Shown: in pieces, positions 44,695 through 53,917 of the stretch | Layout of the letters: each line of letters begins with the position of its first letter | How positions within the stretch are numbered: position 1 is the first letter of the stretch | NCBI RefSeq assembly: GCF_001642725.1 | Contig: NZ_LSUQ01000007.1 | Location: forward strand, 36,191-100,190 | Origin: Ferroacidibacillus organovorans | Lineage (GTDB): Bacteria > Bacillota > Bacilli > Alicyclobacillales > SLC66 | Length of the DNA: 64,000 bases | Direction of reading: 5' to 3' | Position numbers and translations under genes: made by a program | The notes under the pieces: generated by a model | Seen by the model: the letters and a program-made list of their open reading frames with translations, nothing else | What the model was told of the DNA's origin: nothing | Databases searched by the model: none

Positions 44695-45527
44695 GCGTAA
44701 TCAAGAAGGATGCTCTCGCTTCATTTGGCTATCTCGCGAGTGACTCGCTCACGCGGTCTGTGGAACTCTCTCACATACTCGATCGCCCGCTTTTACTAGA
44801 GGGACCGGCTGGAGTAGGAAAAACTGCGCTCGCCAGCGCAGTCGCGTCCGTCCTCGATCGCGATTTAATTCGCCTGCAGTGTTATGAAGGAATCGATGCG
44901 CATCAGGCACTCTACGATTGGAATTATCACCTGCAGTGGGTTGATTTAACAAAAGGCGCGAGCGAAACCGTTTTTTCATCGCGGTACTTGATTGAGCGCC
45001 CATTATTGAAGGCGTTTACGACGGAACGCGGCGCTGTATTATTACTTGACGAAATCGACCGCGCAGACGAATCCTTTGAGGCGATGCTGCTTGAATACCT
45101 CGGCGAAAAGCAAATCACGATTCCTGAGTATCAAACGGTTAGACCCTTTATTTCGCCATTTATCCTGCTGACGTCAAATCGCACGCGTCCACTTTCTGAC
45201 GCCCTGCGCAGACGTATTTTCTACCATCACATGGACTACCCAACGCGCGAAGAAGAGGCACGTATCCTGTTTGCACATGTTCCGAATGCAAAAGAAGAAC
45301 TTCTCGATTTTGTCGGGACACGGCTGCGCGTATTTCGCAACTACCCACTAATAAAACTCCCCGGCACAGCGGAAGCGATCGATTGGACAAGAGCGCTCAT
45401 CGCGCTCCAGGTGCAAAAACCGTGGGACGAATCTTTGATCATCAGTTCGCTTGGGTGTGTTTTAAAAGACGAGTACGATTGGAATTACGTTCTCGCCCGT
45501 ATGCCTGAATGGCTTAGCGATTCATGA
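44691..45527 (+). CDS. coxD: MoxR-type AAA+ ATPase (CoxD)
   Basis: A 278-residue MoxR-family ATPase with Walker A EGPAGVGKTAL, Walker B LLLDEIDRAD, sensor 1 LLTSNRTRPLSDALRRR. CoxD helps insert sulfur/copper into the molybdenum centre of the Cox enzyme and works with the VWA protein CoxE. It starts with GTG, overlapping coxG by four bases. Its TGA stop is in the same frame as coxE, with only 17 sense codons between them. Confidence 0.9.
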   Translation: MSVIKKDALASFGYLASDSLTRSVELSHILDRPLLLEGPAGVGKTALASAVASVLDRDLIRLQCYEGIDAHQALYDWNYHLQWVDLTKGASETVFSSRYLIERPLLKAFTTERGAVLLLDEIDRADESFEAMLLEYLGEKQITIPEYQTVRPFISPFILLTSNRTRPLSDALRRRIFYHHMDYPTREEEARILFAHVPNAKEELLDFVGTRLRVFRNYPLIKLPGTAEAIDWTRALIALQVQKPWDESLIISSLGCVLKDEYDWNYVLARMPEWLSDS

Positions 45528-45578
45528 GAAGACACAGAGACGGAGGCGGCGCCTTCAAACCAACAAGGGGATGCGCGC

Positions 45579-46355
45579 GTGGGGGAGATAGCGCAAAAAG
45601 AGGTAGCGTCACGTCTGCGTGATCGTATGGGGATGGATCCATCGGATCGCGCGGCGGATCTGCAGACCGTAAACGCCTTCTTTCCGCTCCTTCCTTTTTA
45701 CTTGGGTACGCGCGCAGATCCGCGTGGAATGCCCCTTGGGAATCAGCATCTCGCATTAAACAAAATGGCGAAATACGTGGCAAAACGCGGTAGACACACA
45801 ATGCCTTTTAAGCGCGAGCGTGCGCGGCGTACACCGACGCGCATGGTTATTTTGTGGGATGTGTCAGGCTCAATGATGAGTGACGTGGATCGCTATCTCC
45901 CGTGGATTGCGTCGCTCACTGCTATGCGCAGTCGCGTAGGCGTGTTCCTATTTTCAACGCGCCTCGTCGACGCGACGCGCGAGTTCAGACTTCCTTATAC
46001 GGAGATGCGCACGCGTTTACTGCAACTCACAGCACTGTGGTCTGGCGGAACCTTGCTCGGTGCAGCGCTTGAAACATGGCTTTTGCAGTATGCCACATCT
46101 TGGCTTGGCAATGACACCACCGTATTCATTTTGAGCGACGGTTGGGATGTTGGCCCGCCTGAGAGGGTGGGGGATGCACTTCGCTCCATGTTTTCAGTCA
46201 GTCGACGTATCTATTGGTTACACCCTTATCTGAATACGGAAGGTTTTTCTCCTGAGACGCGATCCCTTAAAATGGCACTGCCATTTTTACGCCGACTCCT
46301 TCCTTGTGACACGCAAGAAGCGCTCATGCACCTGGCGCGTGCGGTTGTCATCTAA
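45579..46355 (+). CDS. coxE: VWA-domain protein CoxE, short form
   Basis: A VWA/CoxE-like protein of 258 residues. The MIDAS motif is DVSGSMM, and other landmarks are FSTRLVDATREF, WSGGTLLGAAL and LSDGWDVG. Typical CoxE proteins are near 380 residues and have an N-terminal helical region; that part is missing. The GTG at 45579 has AAGGGG 8 nt upstream. In-frame sequence extends back to the coxD TGA without another start codon. It probably pairs with CoxD as an ATPase-VWA maturation unit. Confidence 0.88.
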   Translation: MGEIAQKEVASRLRDRMGMDPSDRAADLQTVNAFFPLLPFYLGTRADPRGMPLGNQHLALNKMAKYVAKRGRHTMPFKRERARRTPTRMVILWDVSGSMMSDVDRYLPWIASLTAMRSRVGVFLFSTRLVDATREFRLPYTEMRTRLLQLTALWSGGTLLGAALETWLLQYATSWLGNDTTVFILSDGWDVGPPERVGDALRSMFSVSRRIYWLHPYLNTEGFSPETRSLKMALPFLRRLLPCDTQEALMHLARAVVI

Positions 46356-46383
46356 CGATGTGTTGTGAGAGGAGCACGATTTT

Positions 46384-47199
46384 TTGAAACCAGCACCGTT
46401 TTCATACATTCGCGTTGCAACCGTCGAGGAAGCCGCGAACGCGTTATCCGAATACACGGACGCAAAACTTTTGGCGGGTGGTCAAAGTTTAATTCCACTC
46501 ATGAACTATCGTCTAAGCAAACCGACGGTCTTAATCGATCTCTGCGGCATTGAGGCGTTTGCTTCCGTTTCCCTCAAAGATGATGTCTTCACAATCCGTG
46601 CGGGCATCACACATCAAAGCCTCCATGAGCACCCCCTTGTGCGAGCGTATGCGCCGGTACTCGCAGAGTGCGCTGGAGAAGTGGGGCACTGGGCGATTCG
46701 CAACCGCGGGACACTGGGTGGCTCTCTCGCACACGCCGACCCAGCATCTGAGTTGCCAGCCGCCATGGTTGCGCTTGACGCGCGCTTTGTCCTTACGAGC
46801 GTACGCGGAGAACGTACCGTCACCGCGCGCGACTTCTATCTCGGGCTCTTTACCACAGATCTCGCAGAAGATGAAATTCTGACGCGCATCCACTTTTTTG
46901 CAAGCTCGGCAAACCGCATTCACTTTGCAGAAATTGCTCGACGGCCGGGAGACTTTGCGCTTTCCGGAGCTTTTGTTCGCGTTGAGGAATCGGCGACAGA
47001 AATCACCTGGTTTGGTGTATCTGATATGCCGTACCATCTGACACTCGACGCCCTGCCCGTCGAGGAAAAAGCGCGACAAGCGCTCTTCACATCGCTTGCA
47101 AGCACACTTGAGCCACTTGATCAAACCGTGTATCGCAGAAAGTTGGCGGCCGTCGTTGCCGAACGCGCTTATTTGAAAGGGAGGCGTGTACAGGCGTGA
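46384..47199 (+). CDS. coxM: Molybdenum hydroxylase, FAD-binding medium subunit (CoxM-like)
   Basis: A 271-residue protein with both FAD-binding motifs: AGGQSLIPLMNYRLSKP near residue 32 and TLGGSLAHADPASE near residue 110. It passes electrons from the Fe-S subunit to an acceptor. The start is TTG with GAGAGGAGC upstream. It overlaps coxS by four bases. Confidence 0.93.
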   Translation: MKPAPFSYIRVATVEEAANALSEYTDAKLLAGGQSLIPLMNYRLSKPTVLIDLCGIEAFASVSLKDDVFTIRAGITHQSLHEHPLVRAYAPVLAECAGEVGHWAIRNRGTLGGSLAHADPASELPAAMVALDARFVLTSVRGERTVTARDFYLGLFTTDLAEDEILTRIHFFASSANRIHFAEIARRPGDFALSGAFVRVEESATEITWFGVSDMPYHLTLDALPVEEKARQALFTSLASTLEPLDQTVYRRKLAAVVAERAYLKGRRVQA

Positions 47200-47678
47200 A
47201 AACCATTCAAGCAACTCAATCCATCACATTGAATATCAACGGTCAAACACATTCACTCGATGTCGAGCCGCGTTTTTTACTCTCTGATGTTCTGCGCCAT
47301 AAACTCGGCTTAACAGGGACACATGTCGGGTGTGAACACGGTGTATGCGGTGCGTGCACCGTGCTTGTTGACGGCAAGCCAGAACGGAGTTGTCTCGTAT
47401 TTGCCATACAGGCAGAAGGTTCATCCGTTGAAACGATCGAGGGATTATCGGCAGACGGTATGACTCGGTTGCAGCGTGCCTTTCAAGAGCACCACGCACT
47501 CCAGTGCGGTTTTTGCACACCGGCCTTTCTCCTTACCGCAACAGCGCTCTTGAAACAGACGAAAGATCCAACAGAACAAGATATTCGCGAAGCGATCTCA
47601 GGAAACATCTGTCGTTGCACAGGTTATCAGTTTATTGTTGACGCCATTCTCGCTGCGGCAAAGGGGGAAGAAGCGTGA
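47196..47678 (+). CDS. coxS: Molybdenum hydroxylase, [2Fe-2S] small subunit (CoxS-like)
   Basis: A 160-residue protein with the plant-ferredoxin-type cluster CEHGVCGACTVLVDG (then the fourth Cys in RSCLV) and the second cluster CGFCTPAF...CRCTGYQ. It carries electrons from the molybdenum site to FAD. It overlaps coxM and coxL by four bases each. Confidence 0.96.
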   Translation: MKTIQATQSITLNINGQTHSLDVEPRFLLSDVLRHKLGLTGTHVGCEHGVCGACTVLVDGKPERSCLVFAIQAEGSSVETIEGLSADGMTRLQRAFQEHHALQCGFCTPAFLLTATALLKQTKDPTEQDIREAISGNICRCTGYQFIVDAILAAAKGEEA

Positions 47679-50035
47679 GCGATGCGCTGCATCACCTTCA
47701 GAAAAACGCGCTGAAACCAAAATATACGGGCGCGCGCGTCACGCGCAAAGAAGACGCGCGTCTGCTTACTGGCGCGAGCCGCTATCTGGATGACATCGAA
47801 ATTCCTGGGATGTATGAAATCGCCTTTGTTCGCTCCCAACGCAGTGCCGCGCGCATTTGCGCCATTCACCTAGACGCGGCGCAAGCCACTCCCGGTGTTA
47901 AACGCATCCTGACGGCAAAAGAATGTCCCTGTTTTTTTGGCAGTGCAGAAGATGTAGCAAACGGTGTCGTACAACCGGCGCTTGCACGCGATGTCGTGCG
48001 CTATGTGGGGGAACCGATTGTCGCGATCATCGCAGAGACCCGTTATGCTGCAGAAGACGCCGTAGAGCGTGTACAGATCGACTACGAGCCACTGCAACCC
48101 GTCCTCGCGATGCGCGAATCCCTGCTTGATCAACCACGCCGCGTGCACGAGAAGACGCCCAATCGCATGTTTCACAGTGAGTACCAGACAAGCGGCTTTG
48201 AGGACGCGTTTCAAGCGGCACCGCACCATCTGGTCGAAGTGTTTCAAACCCATCGCCAGACGGGCGTACCGCTTGAGACGCGCGGACTCGCCGCGACAAT
48301 CGATCCAGGATCGGGACGCTTGACAATCTATGCGACCCATCAGTCTCCACACGGTTTGCGCGGTGACATGGCTGTAGCGCTTGGCATCGAAGAAAATGAG
48401 TTGCGCGTCATCGTCCCTGAGGTGGGAGGCGCGTTTGGCATCAAGGCGCACGCGTATCCGGAATACCTGGTCGTTGCGTATGCCGCACTTAAATACAAAC
48501 TCCCCGTAAAGTGGATCAGTGATCGAACGGAGTGTCTCTTGACTGACGTTCACGCGCGCGATGACATCCACGAAGTAGAGGTCGCTTTTGAGGGGAATGG
48601 TCGCATTCTTGCGATTCGCGATCATTTGCGCGCTGACGCAGGCGCTTATTCCGCGTTTCCGTTTTGCGGTGCGATCGGTGAAACGGTGCTCGCGTCACGC
48701 GTTTTGACAGGTCCGTACACGATCCCTCATCTGGCGACGACCATCGATTGCACCTACTCCAACAAAACGCCGCTTGGCGCGTATCGCGGTGTGTGGGGAC
48801 CCATCGCCTCTTTTGTGCAAGAGGGTATCGTCGATCGCGTGGCGCGCGCGCTGCACCTTGATCCGGTGGAAGTGCGACGCGTCAACATGATCCCAGATGA
48901 ACTCTTCCCCTATACAAACGCCGCAGGGCAGGCTTATGATCGGGGGTCTTATCGCGCATCCCTGGAAAAGGCGCTCGAGATGCTTAACTATGACGAGTTA
49001 CGCGCACAGCAAAAGACACTACGCGATCACGGCAAGTATATCGGTATCGGCATCTCTGCGTTTGTCGAGCCGACCGCTATGGCGCAATCCGAGGCGGGCT
49101 CCGTTCCGTACGAGTCAGCAACCATTCGCATCGAGCCAAATGGATCTGTTACGGCAGCGTTTGGGCTCGGACCTTCGGGACAAGGGCACGAAACCACCAT
49201 GGCGCAACTGATTGCCGATGAGCTTGGGGTTGATCTAAAGGATATTGTTGTTTTGCACGGAGACACAGACAGCGCGCCATTTGGTGGCGGAACAGGCGGA
49301 AGTCGCTCCGGACCAATCGGTGGTGGGGCGGCGCTCAAGGCCGGGCGCGCAATGAAAGAAAAGTTACAAACACTTGCCTCACATTTGCTTGAGGCTGCGA
49401 AAGAAGATGTTCAGTTAGAAGACGGAAAAGCGTTCGTTGCAGGCGTACCGACGCGAAATTTTTCGATTCGTGAACTCGCCCAAGTAGCGTACACGGATGT
49501 CTTGCGCCTGCCAGAAGACTTTCCCGTCGGGCTTGAGGTGGTGGCGCGCTATCAACCAAAACGCCCCGTCACGTTTTCAAACGGAACGCACATCGCGGTC
49601 GTTGAAGTCGACGCACAGACAGGAATGATCGAGGTGCTCGACTATGTCGTTGTCAATGATTGTGGACGTCTCATCAACCCGCTCATCGTAGAAGGGCAAA
49701 TTCAAGGCGGCGTCGCACAGGGACTCGGAAGCGCCTATCTTGAGGAATTGCGCTACGATGACCAAGGTCAAGTCACGACGACGACGCTCGCTGACTATCT
49801 GTTGCCTGTCGCGACGGAAGTTCCGCGCATGCGAATTGCTCACCTCGAAACGCCGTCGAGCGGCGAAGGTGGATTTAAAGGCATGGGGGAAGGGTCGCTC
49901 ATCGCATCCCCCGCCGCGTTTGCAAACGCAGTGAGTGACGCGCTCGAACCGTTCGCGTTTATGGTTTCGGCACTGCCCGTCACACCAGATCAGATTCTCG
50001 CAGCGATCGATCGCAGCAGAGACTCCATGGCGTGA
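47675..50035 (+). CDS. coxL: Molybdenum hydroxylase large subunit, CoxL form II-like, substrate unknown
   Basis: A 786-residue xanthine oxidase-family molybdopterin subunit: GEPIVAIIAETRYAAEDA, VGGAFGIKAHAYPEY, GGGTGGSRSG and the active-site Glu in GEGGFKGMGEGS. The loop that marks true CO dehydrogenase (AYxCSFR, form I) reads AYRGVWGP at about residues 369-376. This is close to form II (AYRGAGR) but not identical, so CO is not the assured substrate; a purine, aldehyde or aromatic N-heterocycle is possible. Its genes for maturation (coxD, E, G) lie upstream in the same operon. Confidence 0.92.
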   Translation: MSDALHHLQKNALKPKYTGARVTRKEDARLLTGASRYLDDIEIPGMYEIAFVRSQRSAARICAIHLDAAQATPGVKRILTAKECPCFFGSAEDVANGVVQPALARDVVRYVGEPIVAIIAETRYAAEDAVERVQIDYEPLQPVLAMRESLLDQPRRVHEKTPNRMFHSEYQTSGFEDAFQAAPHHLVEVFQTHRQTGVPLETRGLAATIDPGSGRLTIYATHQSPHGLRGDMAVALGIEENELRVIVPEVGGAFGIKAHAYPEYLVVAYAALKYKLPVKWISDRTECLLTDVHARDDIHEVEVAFEGNGRILAIRDHLRADAGAYSAFPFCGAIGETVLASRVLTGPYTIPHLATTIDCTYSNKTPLGAYRGVWGPIASFVQEGIVDRVARALHLDPVEVRRVNMIPDELFPYTNAAGQAYDRGSYRASLEKALEMLNYDELRAQQKTLRDHGKYIGIGISAFVEPTAMAQSEAGSVPYESATIRIEPNGSVTAAFGLGPSGQGHETTMAQLIADELGVDLKDIVVLHGDTDSAPFGGGTGGSRSGPIGGGAALKAGRAMKEKLQTLASHLLEAAKEDVQLEDGKAFVAGVPTRNFSIRELAQVAYTDVLRLPEDFPVGLEVVARYQPKRPVTFSNGTHIAVVEVDAQTGMIEVLDYVVVNDCGRLINPLIVEGQIQGGVAQGLGSAYLEELRYDDQGQVTTTTLADYLLPVATEVPRMRIAHLETPSSGEGGFKGMGEGSLIASPAAFANAVSDALEPFAFMVSALPVTPDQILAAIDRSRDSMA

Positions 50036-50077
50036 GCGCAGCGTTTTTGGCACTCGTTTTTTTAAAGGAGATGTAGC

Positions 50078-50413
50078 GTGTCAGACACAGGGACGGACGC
50101 ACATTTGCAAGACGTGCAAAACGCACTCTTGCGCGCGAAGGACGCATATGCGATCATGCAACAAAGTGACTTCGACGATGCAGGTGAGAGCGCTGATCAC
50201 TTTCAGATGTCGTTCTATCAGTTGATTGACGCGCTGCACGCGTGGTATGAATCAACGACGCACCGCCAGGTCGAATCACAAACGGCATTAAGCATCAAAG
50301 AAATTGCAGACGTTTTCAATCAATTGCCAGATCCGTTAAAACTTCCGTTTGAGACGGAGATGGAACTCATGGTGGAGGGCTACACACGCAATGCGGATTC
50401 AACGCAACAATGA
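50078..50413 (+). CDS. Small soluble protein of unknown function, 111 aa
   Basis: An acidic, mostly helical protein without cysteines or membrane segments. AAAGGAGATG precedes the GTG start. It follows coxL by 42 bases and overlaps the next gene by 23 bases, so it may be the tail of the cox transcript. The middle part (SFYQLIDALHAWYEST) looks like an amphipathic helix. I do not recognise the family. Confidence 0.6.
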   Translation: MSDTGTDAHLQDVQNALLRAKDAYAIMQQSDFDDAGESADHFQMSFYQLIDALHAWYESTTHRQVESQTALSIKEIADVFNQLPDPLKLPFETEMELMVEGYTRNADSTQQ

Positions 50414-51230
50414 TTTTCGTCGATCTGTCACTCTCTTCCTGCGCGTAGGCGGTCTCCTCTTAGGCGCTTGGGTCGCGCTCGCTCCAATGTTTAGCGGTCA
50501 CACAGTACACGCCAGTGTGGCAAAGCGAGATACGAACGACCCTGCGATGCGTGTGATGATCGTTGGTTCTTCCGTTGCGGATGGATGGAAAGACACGGGC
50601 GGGGGGTACTTGTGGCGCACATTTGATCGGTTGCATCACAGTTTTTCTTTGCCGATCGATTGGATCAATCGTGCAGTTCCAGGCGCACCCGCGACAAGTC
50701 TGCAATCGCAGTACACTGGCTGGCTTGACAGTGCGCGCCCCCAGGTTGTCGTCTTGGCTTGGGGAGGGCTTGACGACGCGCACGCCGGTACGCCCGTCCC
50801 ACTTTTTGCGTCACTGATCCACAATCAGATCGCAGACGCGCTGCGCCGCGGCTCAGCCGTCTTCATGGTGACAACGCCGATTTCGCGCGCGTCTTATACG
50901 CAGTATCCCGTGCTCCAACAAGCCTATATGACCGCCGAGGTCAATGTTGCCAAGTCGTTTGCCAGCCCGCGCGTCTTTGTCTTTAACGTGTTCGACCAGA
51001 TGAAGCAGTATCTCTTGATCCACCATCTGACATATGTGCCATTTATGGCAGACGGTTGGCATCCCAACACGGCAGGACATAAACTCGCCGCTTCAATTCT
51101 ACTGCGCGACATCTTTCACAACCATCGTTTGCGCATGCTCTTTTCCCAATGGGATGGATCCCTGGCACCACTTGACGCATACCACCCTCACGGAAATCTG
51201 CCAGCACCGCCAACGAATCCCGGGAGTTGA
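50391..51230 (+). CDS. SGNH/GDSL-type hydrolase, exported
   Basis: A 279-residue protein with a signal or anchor segment (FLRVGGLLLGAWVALAPM). The SGNH block I reads IVGSSVADGW (GSS in place of GDS), block III-like WGGLDDAH, and the block V pair DxxH is DGWHPNTAGHK. Block II Gly and block III Asn are less clear, so the substrate, perhaps an ester on a wall polymer or lipid, is open. The ATG lies inside the end of the previous gene with GGAGGG 11 nt upstream. Confidence 0.8.
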   Translation: MRIQRNNDFRRSVTLFLRVGGLLLGAWVALAPMFSGHTVHASVAKRDTNDPAMRVMIVGSSVADGWKDTGGGYLWRTFDRLHHSFSLPIDWINRAVPGAPATSLQSQYTGWLDSARPQVVVLAWGGLDDAHAGTPVPLFASLIHNQIADALRRGSAVFMVTTPISRASYTQYPVLQQAYMTAEVNVAKSFASPRVFVFNVFDQMKQYLLIHHLTYVPFMADGWHPNTAGHKLAASILLRDIFHNHRLRMLFSQWDGSLAPLDAYHPHGNLPAPPTNPGS

Positions 51231-51236
51231 CGCAAA

Positions 51237-51557
51237 ATGCGCGCCGTAGTCATCGTTGAAGGGAAAAAAGATCGCGAGCGCATCCTTCCGCTTCTTCGCG
51301 AAGATATTGATGTGCTGTGTACCTTTGGCATTCCAACCCATCAGCGGGTGATGGAGATTCACGCGCGCGTGCAAAACGATGAGCTCTTCGTGTTTACGGA
51401 TTCGGATGATGTCGGCAAGCGCATTCGCGGAATGCTCGCAGAAGAGTTTCCAGAGGCGATCCATCTTCACACAAAGCGCGAGTATGACGGTGTCGAACAT
51501 ACGCCGCCTGAATTTCTTTTTCAACTTTTCGAAAAACATGAGATCGCAAAAACGTAA
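51237..51557 (+). CDS. Small Toprim-domain protein (RnmV-like)
   Basis: A 106-residue protein that is almost only a Toprim fold: the catalytic Glu in VIVEGKKDRERIL and the DxD in FTDSDDVGKRIRG. Ribonuclease M5 (RnmV), which matures 5S rRNA, has this N-terminal domain but is about 190 residues long, so this may be a stand-alone Toprim protein of another role. It starts 7 bases after the SGNH gene. Confidence 0.8.
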   Translation: MRAVVIVEGKKDRERILPLLREDIDVLCTFGIPTHQRVMEIHARVQNDELFVFTDSDDVGKRIRGMLAEEFPEAIHLHTKREYDGVEHTPPEFLFQLFEKHEIAKT

Positions 51558-51650
51558 AAGCGACACTCGCCATGCGTTCTGCTCGCGGCATGAGGACAAC
51601 CAAAGATTGCGTAGAGTATGTCGTACGCAGCCGCAGAAAGGTGGTCTAGC

Positions 51651-52316
51651 ATGCAGCCGACAAAACGCAGAACGCGCCGCCGATCGCCTCAGCGAGCCAA
51701 AACGCGTTTGCCAAACCGCAAGCAAATCGACGCAGGAGTCGGGCCGGACCACCCGATAGATGATACACCAACCGTTACCTTTCTCGCTCGACCGTTTCAC
51801 CCTATGCGCGACAGTGAACGCGTAGGCCATTATCACGTCGAGTTGATGAACGTGCAAAAAAAATTGTGGTCTGAACTCGCCGAGGGAAATGGTGCAAAAG
51901 GAGAACGCCAAGGCGCTCTCAGCCGCAGTTCACCTGCGCAAGAAGGCCAGATGTGGGCGCGACAGATCGCCCAGCTGACCGGACGTGGAGAAGCGCATGT
52001 GCTGATGCTTGAGACAACAGATCACCAAACGGTGGGTTACGCGTTTGTGGCTGAATCGCCAGATCCACTCACCAATGAGCGCATGGGTGTTGTCGGCGAG
52101 CTGTTTGTCGAAGAGGCTTGGCGCAAAAAAGGGGTAGGCAGTCACGCGCTACGCGCCGCTGAGCGTTGGCTCGCAACGCGCGGAATTCATGCAGTTCAGA
52201 TCTTTGTCACGCGCACAAACGTCCCAGCCGTCGATTTGTACCAAAAAAATGGGTATTCAACCTATGATTACCGCATGGTGAAGCAACTCGACTCGCGTGT
52301 ACCCGACGCACGTTGA
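51651..52316 (+). CDS. GNAT-family N-acetyltransferase
   Basis: The first 45 residues are basic and low in complexity (KRRTRRRSPQRAKTR). The GNAT fold follows, with the acetyl-CoA motif A as VEEAWRKKGVGSHALRAAERW and the end motif VDLYQKNGYSTYDYRMVK. The acceptor is unknown; the basic start could bind nucleic acid or ribosome. AAAGGTGG lies about 8 nt before the ATG. It converges with the YpmS-like gene four bases later, with no terminator between. Confidence 0.85.
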   Translation: MQPTKRRTRRRSPQRAKTRLPNRKQIDAGVGPDHPIDDTPTVTFLARPFHPMRDSERVGHYHVELMNVQKKLWSELAEGNGAKGERQGALSRSSPAQEGQMWARQIAQLTGRGEAHVLMLETTDHQTVGYAFVAESPDPLTNERMGVVGELFVEEAWRKKGVGSHALRAAERWLATRGIHAVQIFVTRTNVPAVDLYQKNGYSTYDYRMVKQLDSRVPDAR

Positions 52317-52320
52317 AACA

Positions 52321-52929
52321 TTAAATGATCCCTTCACCGTGTGCGGCGCGCAGAACAGCCGAGACCGGAACAGAGATGATCAAATCATTGGCCGGATGGT
52401 CAAAACCGACAAGGCGAGACGTTCCGAACGTCTTATCAATGGCAAGCTCGTCCTGTTTTGTATTGGTGTAAACGCCGTAGGTCGAACCTTCGCGCGCAAT
52501 GGCTCCGAGTAACAGGGATGTTGGAATCGGTATGTGATCGATGCTGCCGTGAACGGAGCGCAGTACAAATTGTCCGTTCACGACATTCGGCTGACCGTAA
52601 ATATCAACAGACAACGTGATCCCAAGGCTCGTGATGGGGTGCACGTTCACGTGCACATGGACATCTTGTCCGCGCATGTCCATTTGAAGGTTTGGCGTCG
52701 AACGCCAAGCCAGAAATCGCTCAAGCGGAAAATACAATTCAACGCGATTCGAAGAATTGACCTGCGGTGTATTCACAGCGATGGTGGTCTGTTGACTCGC
52801 GGTCTCAAGATACCGGGCAAATAAAACGACGCAAAGCGATAACGCGACGAGCGTTCCTGTCGCACCGAGAATGACTCCTTTTACAAAACCGCGCAGGCGG
52901 GGGGCTTCATGGGATTTATTCACACGCAT
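52321..52929 (-). CDS. YpmS-like membrane-anchored protein
   Basis: About 202 residues with one N-terminal membrane helix (GVILGATGTLVALSLCVVLFARYL) and a beta-rich outer domain. The arrangement LPIPTSLLLGAIAREGS-like near the end resembles DUF2140 (YpmS) proteins of Bacillales. Role unknown. GGAGG lies 3 nt before the ATG at 52929 and 9 nt before a GTG two codons on; the ATG at 52944 lies before it, so the start is uncertain by a few codons. Confidence 0.6.
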   Translation of the reverse strand: MRVNKSHEAPRLRGFVKGVILGATGTLVALSLCVVLFARYLETASQQTTIAVNTPQVNSSNRVELYFPLERFLAWRSTPNLQMDMRGQDVHVHVNVHPITSLGITLSVDIYGQPNVVNGQFVLRSVHGSIDHIPIPTSLLLGAIAREGSTYGVYTNTKQDELAIDKTFGTSRLVGFDHPANDLIISVPVSAVLRAAHGEGII

Positions 52930-53002
52930 TTTCCTCCGATTCATTCGGACAGTGATACCATCAATATATACGGAATAGGACGAGACATGCCTTGATCACG
53001 CG

Positions 53003-53896
53003 ATGAAACTGTTTGAACACACCGTCATGGAAAACGAAGCAGGTCGCATGGTGCAATCGTTTCTTACAGGTCTTCAATTGCGCAAGCGCGCACGCCGCGA
53101 GATCCTTTCAGGTGGCGGCCTCACACGAAATGGGCTCCCTGTTTTTCTCACATCACGCGTGGAAGTGGGTGACCACATTGAGCTTTACGCGCGCGAGTCA
53201 ACCTTTTGGATGGCACCGGAACCCGGTGAGATCCGCGTTCTCTTTGAGGATGAACACCTGCTTGTCATCGACAAAGCGGCAGGACAATTGGTTCATCCGT
53301 CTCCCGGCGAACGCACAGGGAGCGTCATGGGAAACGTCGTCGATCATCTGCGGTGTGAACCGACTGCTCATCCACGCCTGGTTCACCGCCTCGATCGAGA
53401 GACATCAGGCACACTTCTTCTCTCAAAGCACCGTGTCGCACACGATGCGCTTGTACGCACGCTTCGCGCGGGGGAAATCAAGCGAATCTACCAGGCGCTT
53501 AGTCACGGTCAGTTGCCGCCATCCTTCACGATTGATGCGGCGATTGAGGAGGTGCAGAATGCCCTGCAACGAATTGTTGGAAGCGCTGGAAAGCGTGCCG
53601 TCACGCACGGCGTGTCACTGTCGGTGAGCAAAGACAGAACCTTGTCCCTCCTAACGCTTAAACTTGAAACGGGGCGCACACACCAAATCCGCGCGCACCT
53701 CGCCTATTTGGGTCATCCCATACTTGGCGATATACTGTATGGTAGAGAAGATGATCGTACGCGTTTCAACCTGACTCGGCATGCACTGCACGCGAGTGAA
53801 CTTTGCTTTCGCCATCCGATCGACTCCCGGAAGATTTGTGTTAGTGCGCCATTTCCGGACGAGCTACAAGCCATATTGAGCAACCATTTGCAGTGA
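53003..53896 (+). CDS. RluA-family RNA pseudouridine synthase
   Basis: A 297-residue protein with an N-terminal S4-like part (RRAREILSGGGLTRNG-like region, about residues 28-60) and the catalytic motif HRLDRETSG with the active Asp. The later GRTHQIRAHLAYLGHPILGD is typical of the RluA family. It isomerises uridines in rRNA or tRNA, but the target site cannot be told. It ends 21 bases before the M42 genes and may lead that operon. Confidence 0.92.
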   Translation: MKLFEHTVMENEAGRMVQSFLTGLQLRKRARREILSGGGLTRNGLPVFLTSRVEVGDHIELYARESTFWMAPEPGEIRVLFEDEHLLVIDKAAGQLVHPSPGERTGSVMGNVVDHLRCEPTAHPRLVHRLDRETSGTLLLSKHRVAHDALVRTLRAGEIKRIYQALSHGQLPPSFTIDAAIEEVQNALQRIVGSAGKRAVTHGVSLSVSKDRTLSLLTLKLETGRTHQIRAHLAYLGHPILGDILYGREDDRTRFNLTRHALHASELCFRHPIDSRKICVSAPFPDELQAILSNHLQ

Positions 53897-53917
53897 AGTG
53901 AGGACAGGAGGTGTCCA

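Noticed and set aside
47675..50035. Calling the coxL product a CO dehydrogenase outright
   Set aside because: The form I active-site loop AYxCSFR is missing; only a CO dehydrogenase-like or general molybdenum hydroxylase call is supported.
51237..51557. Ribonuclease M5 (rnmV)
   Set aside because: Only the Toprim half is present, at 106 residues against about 190 expected; no C-terminal RNA-binding part follows in frame.
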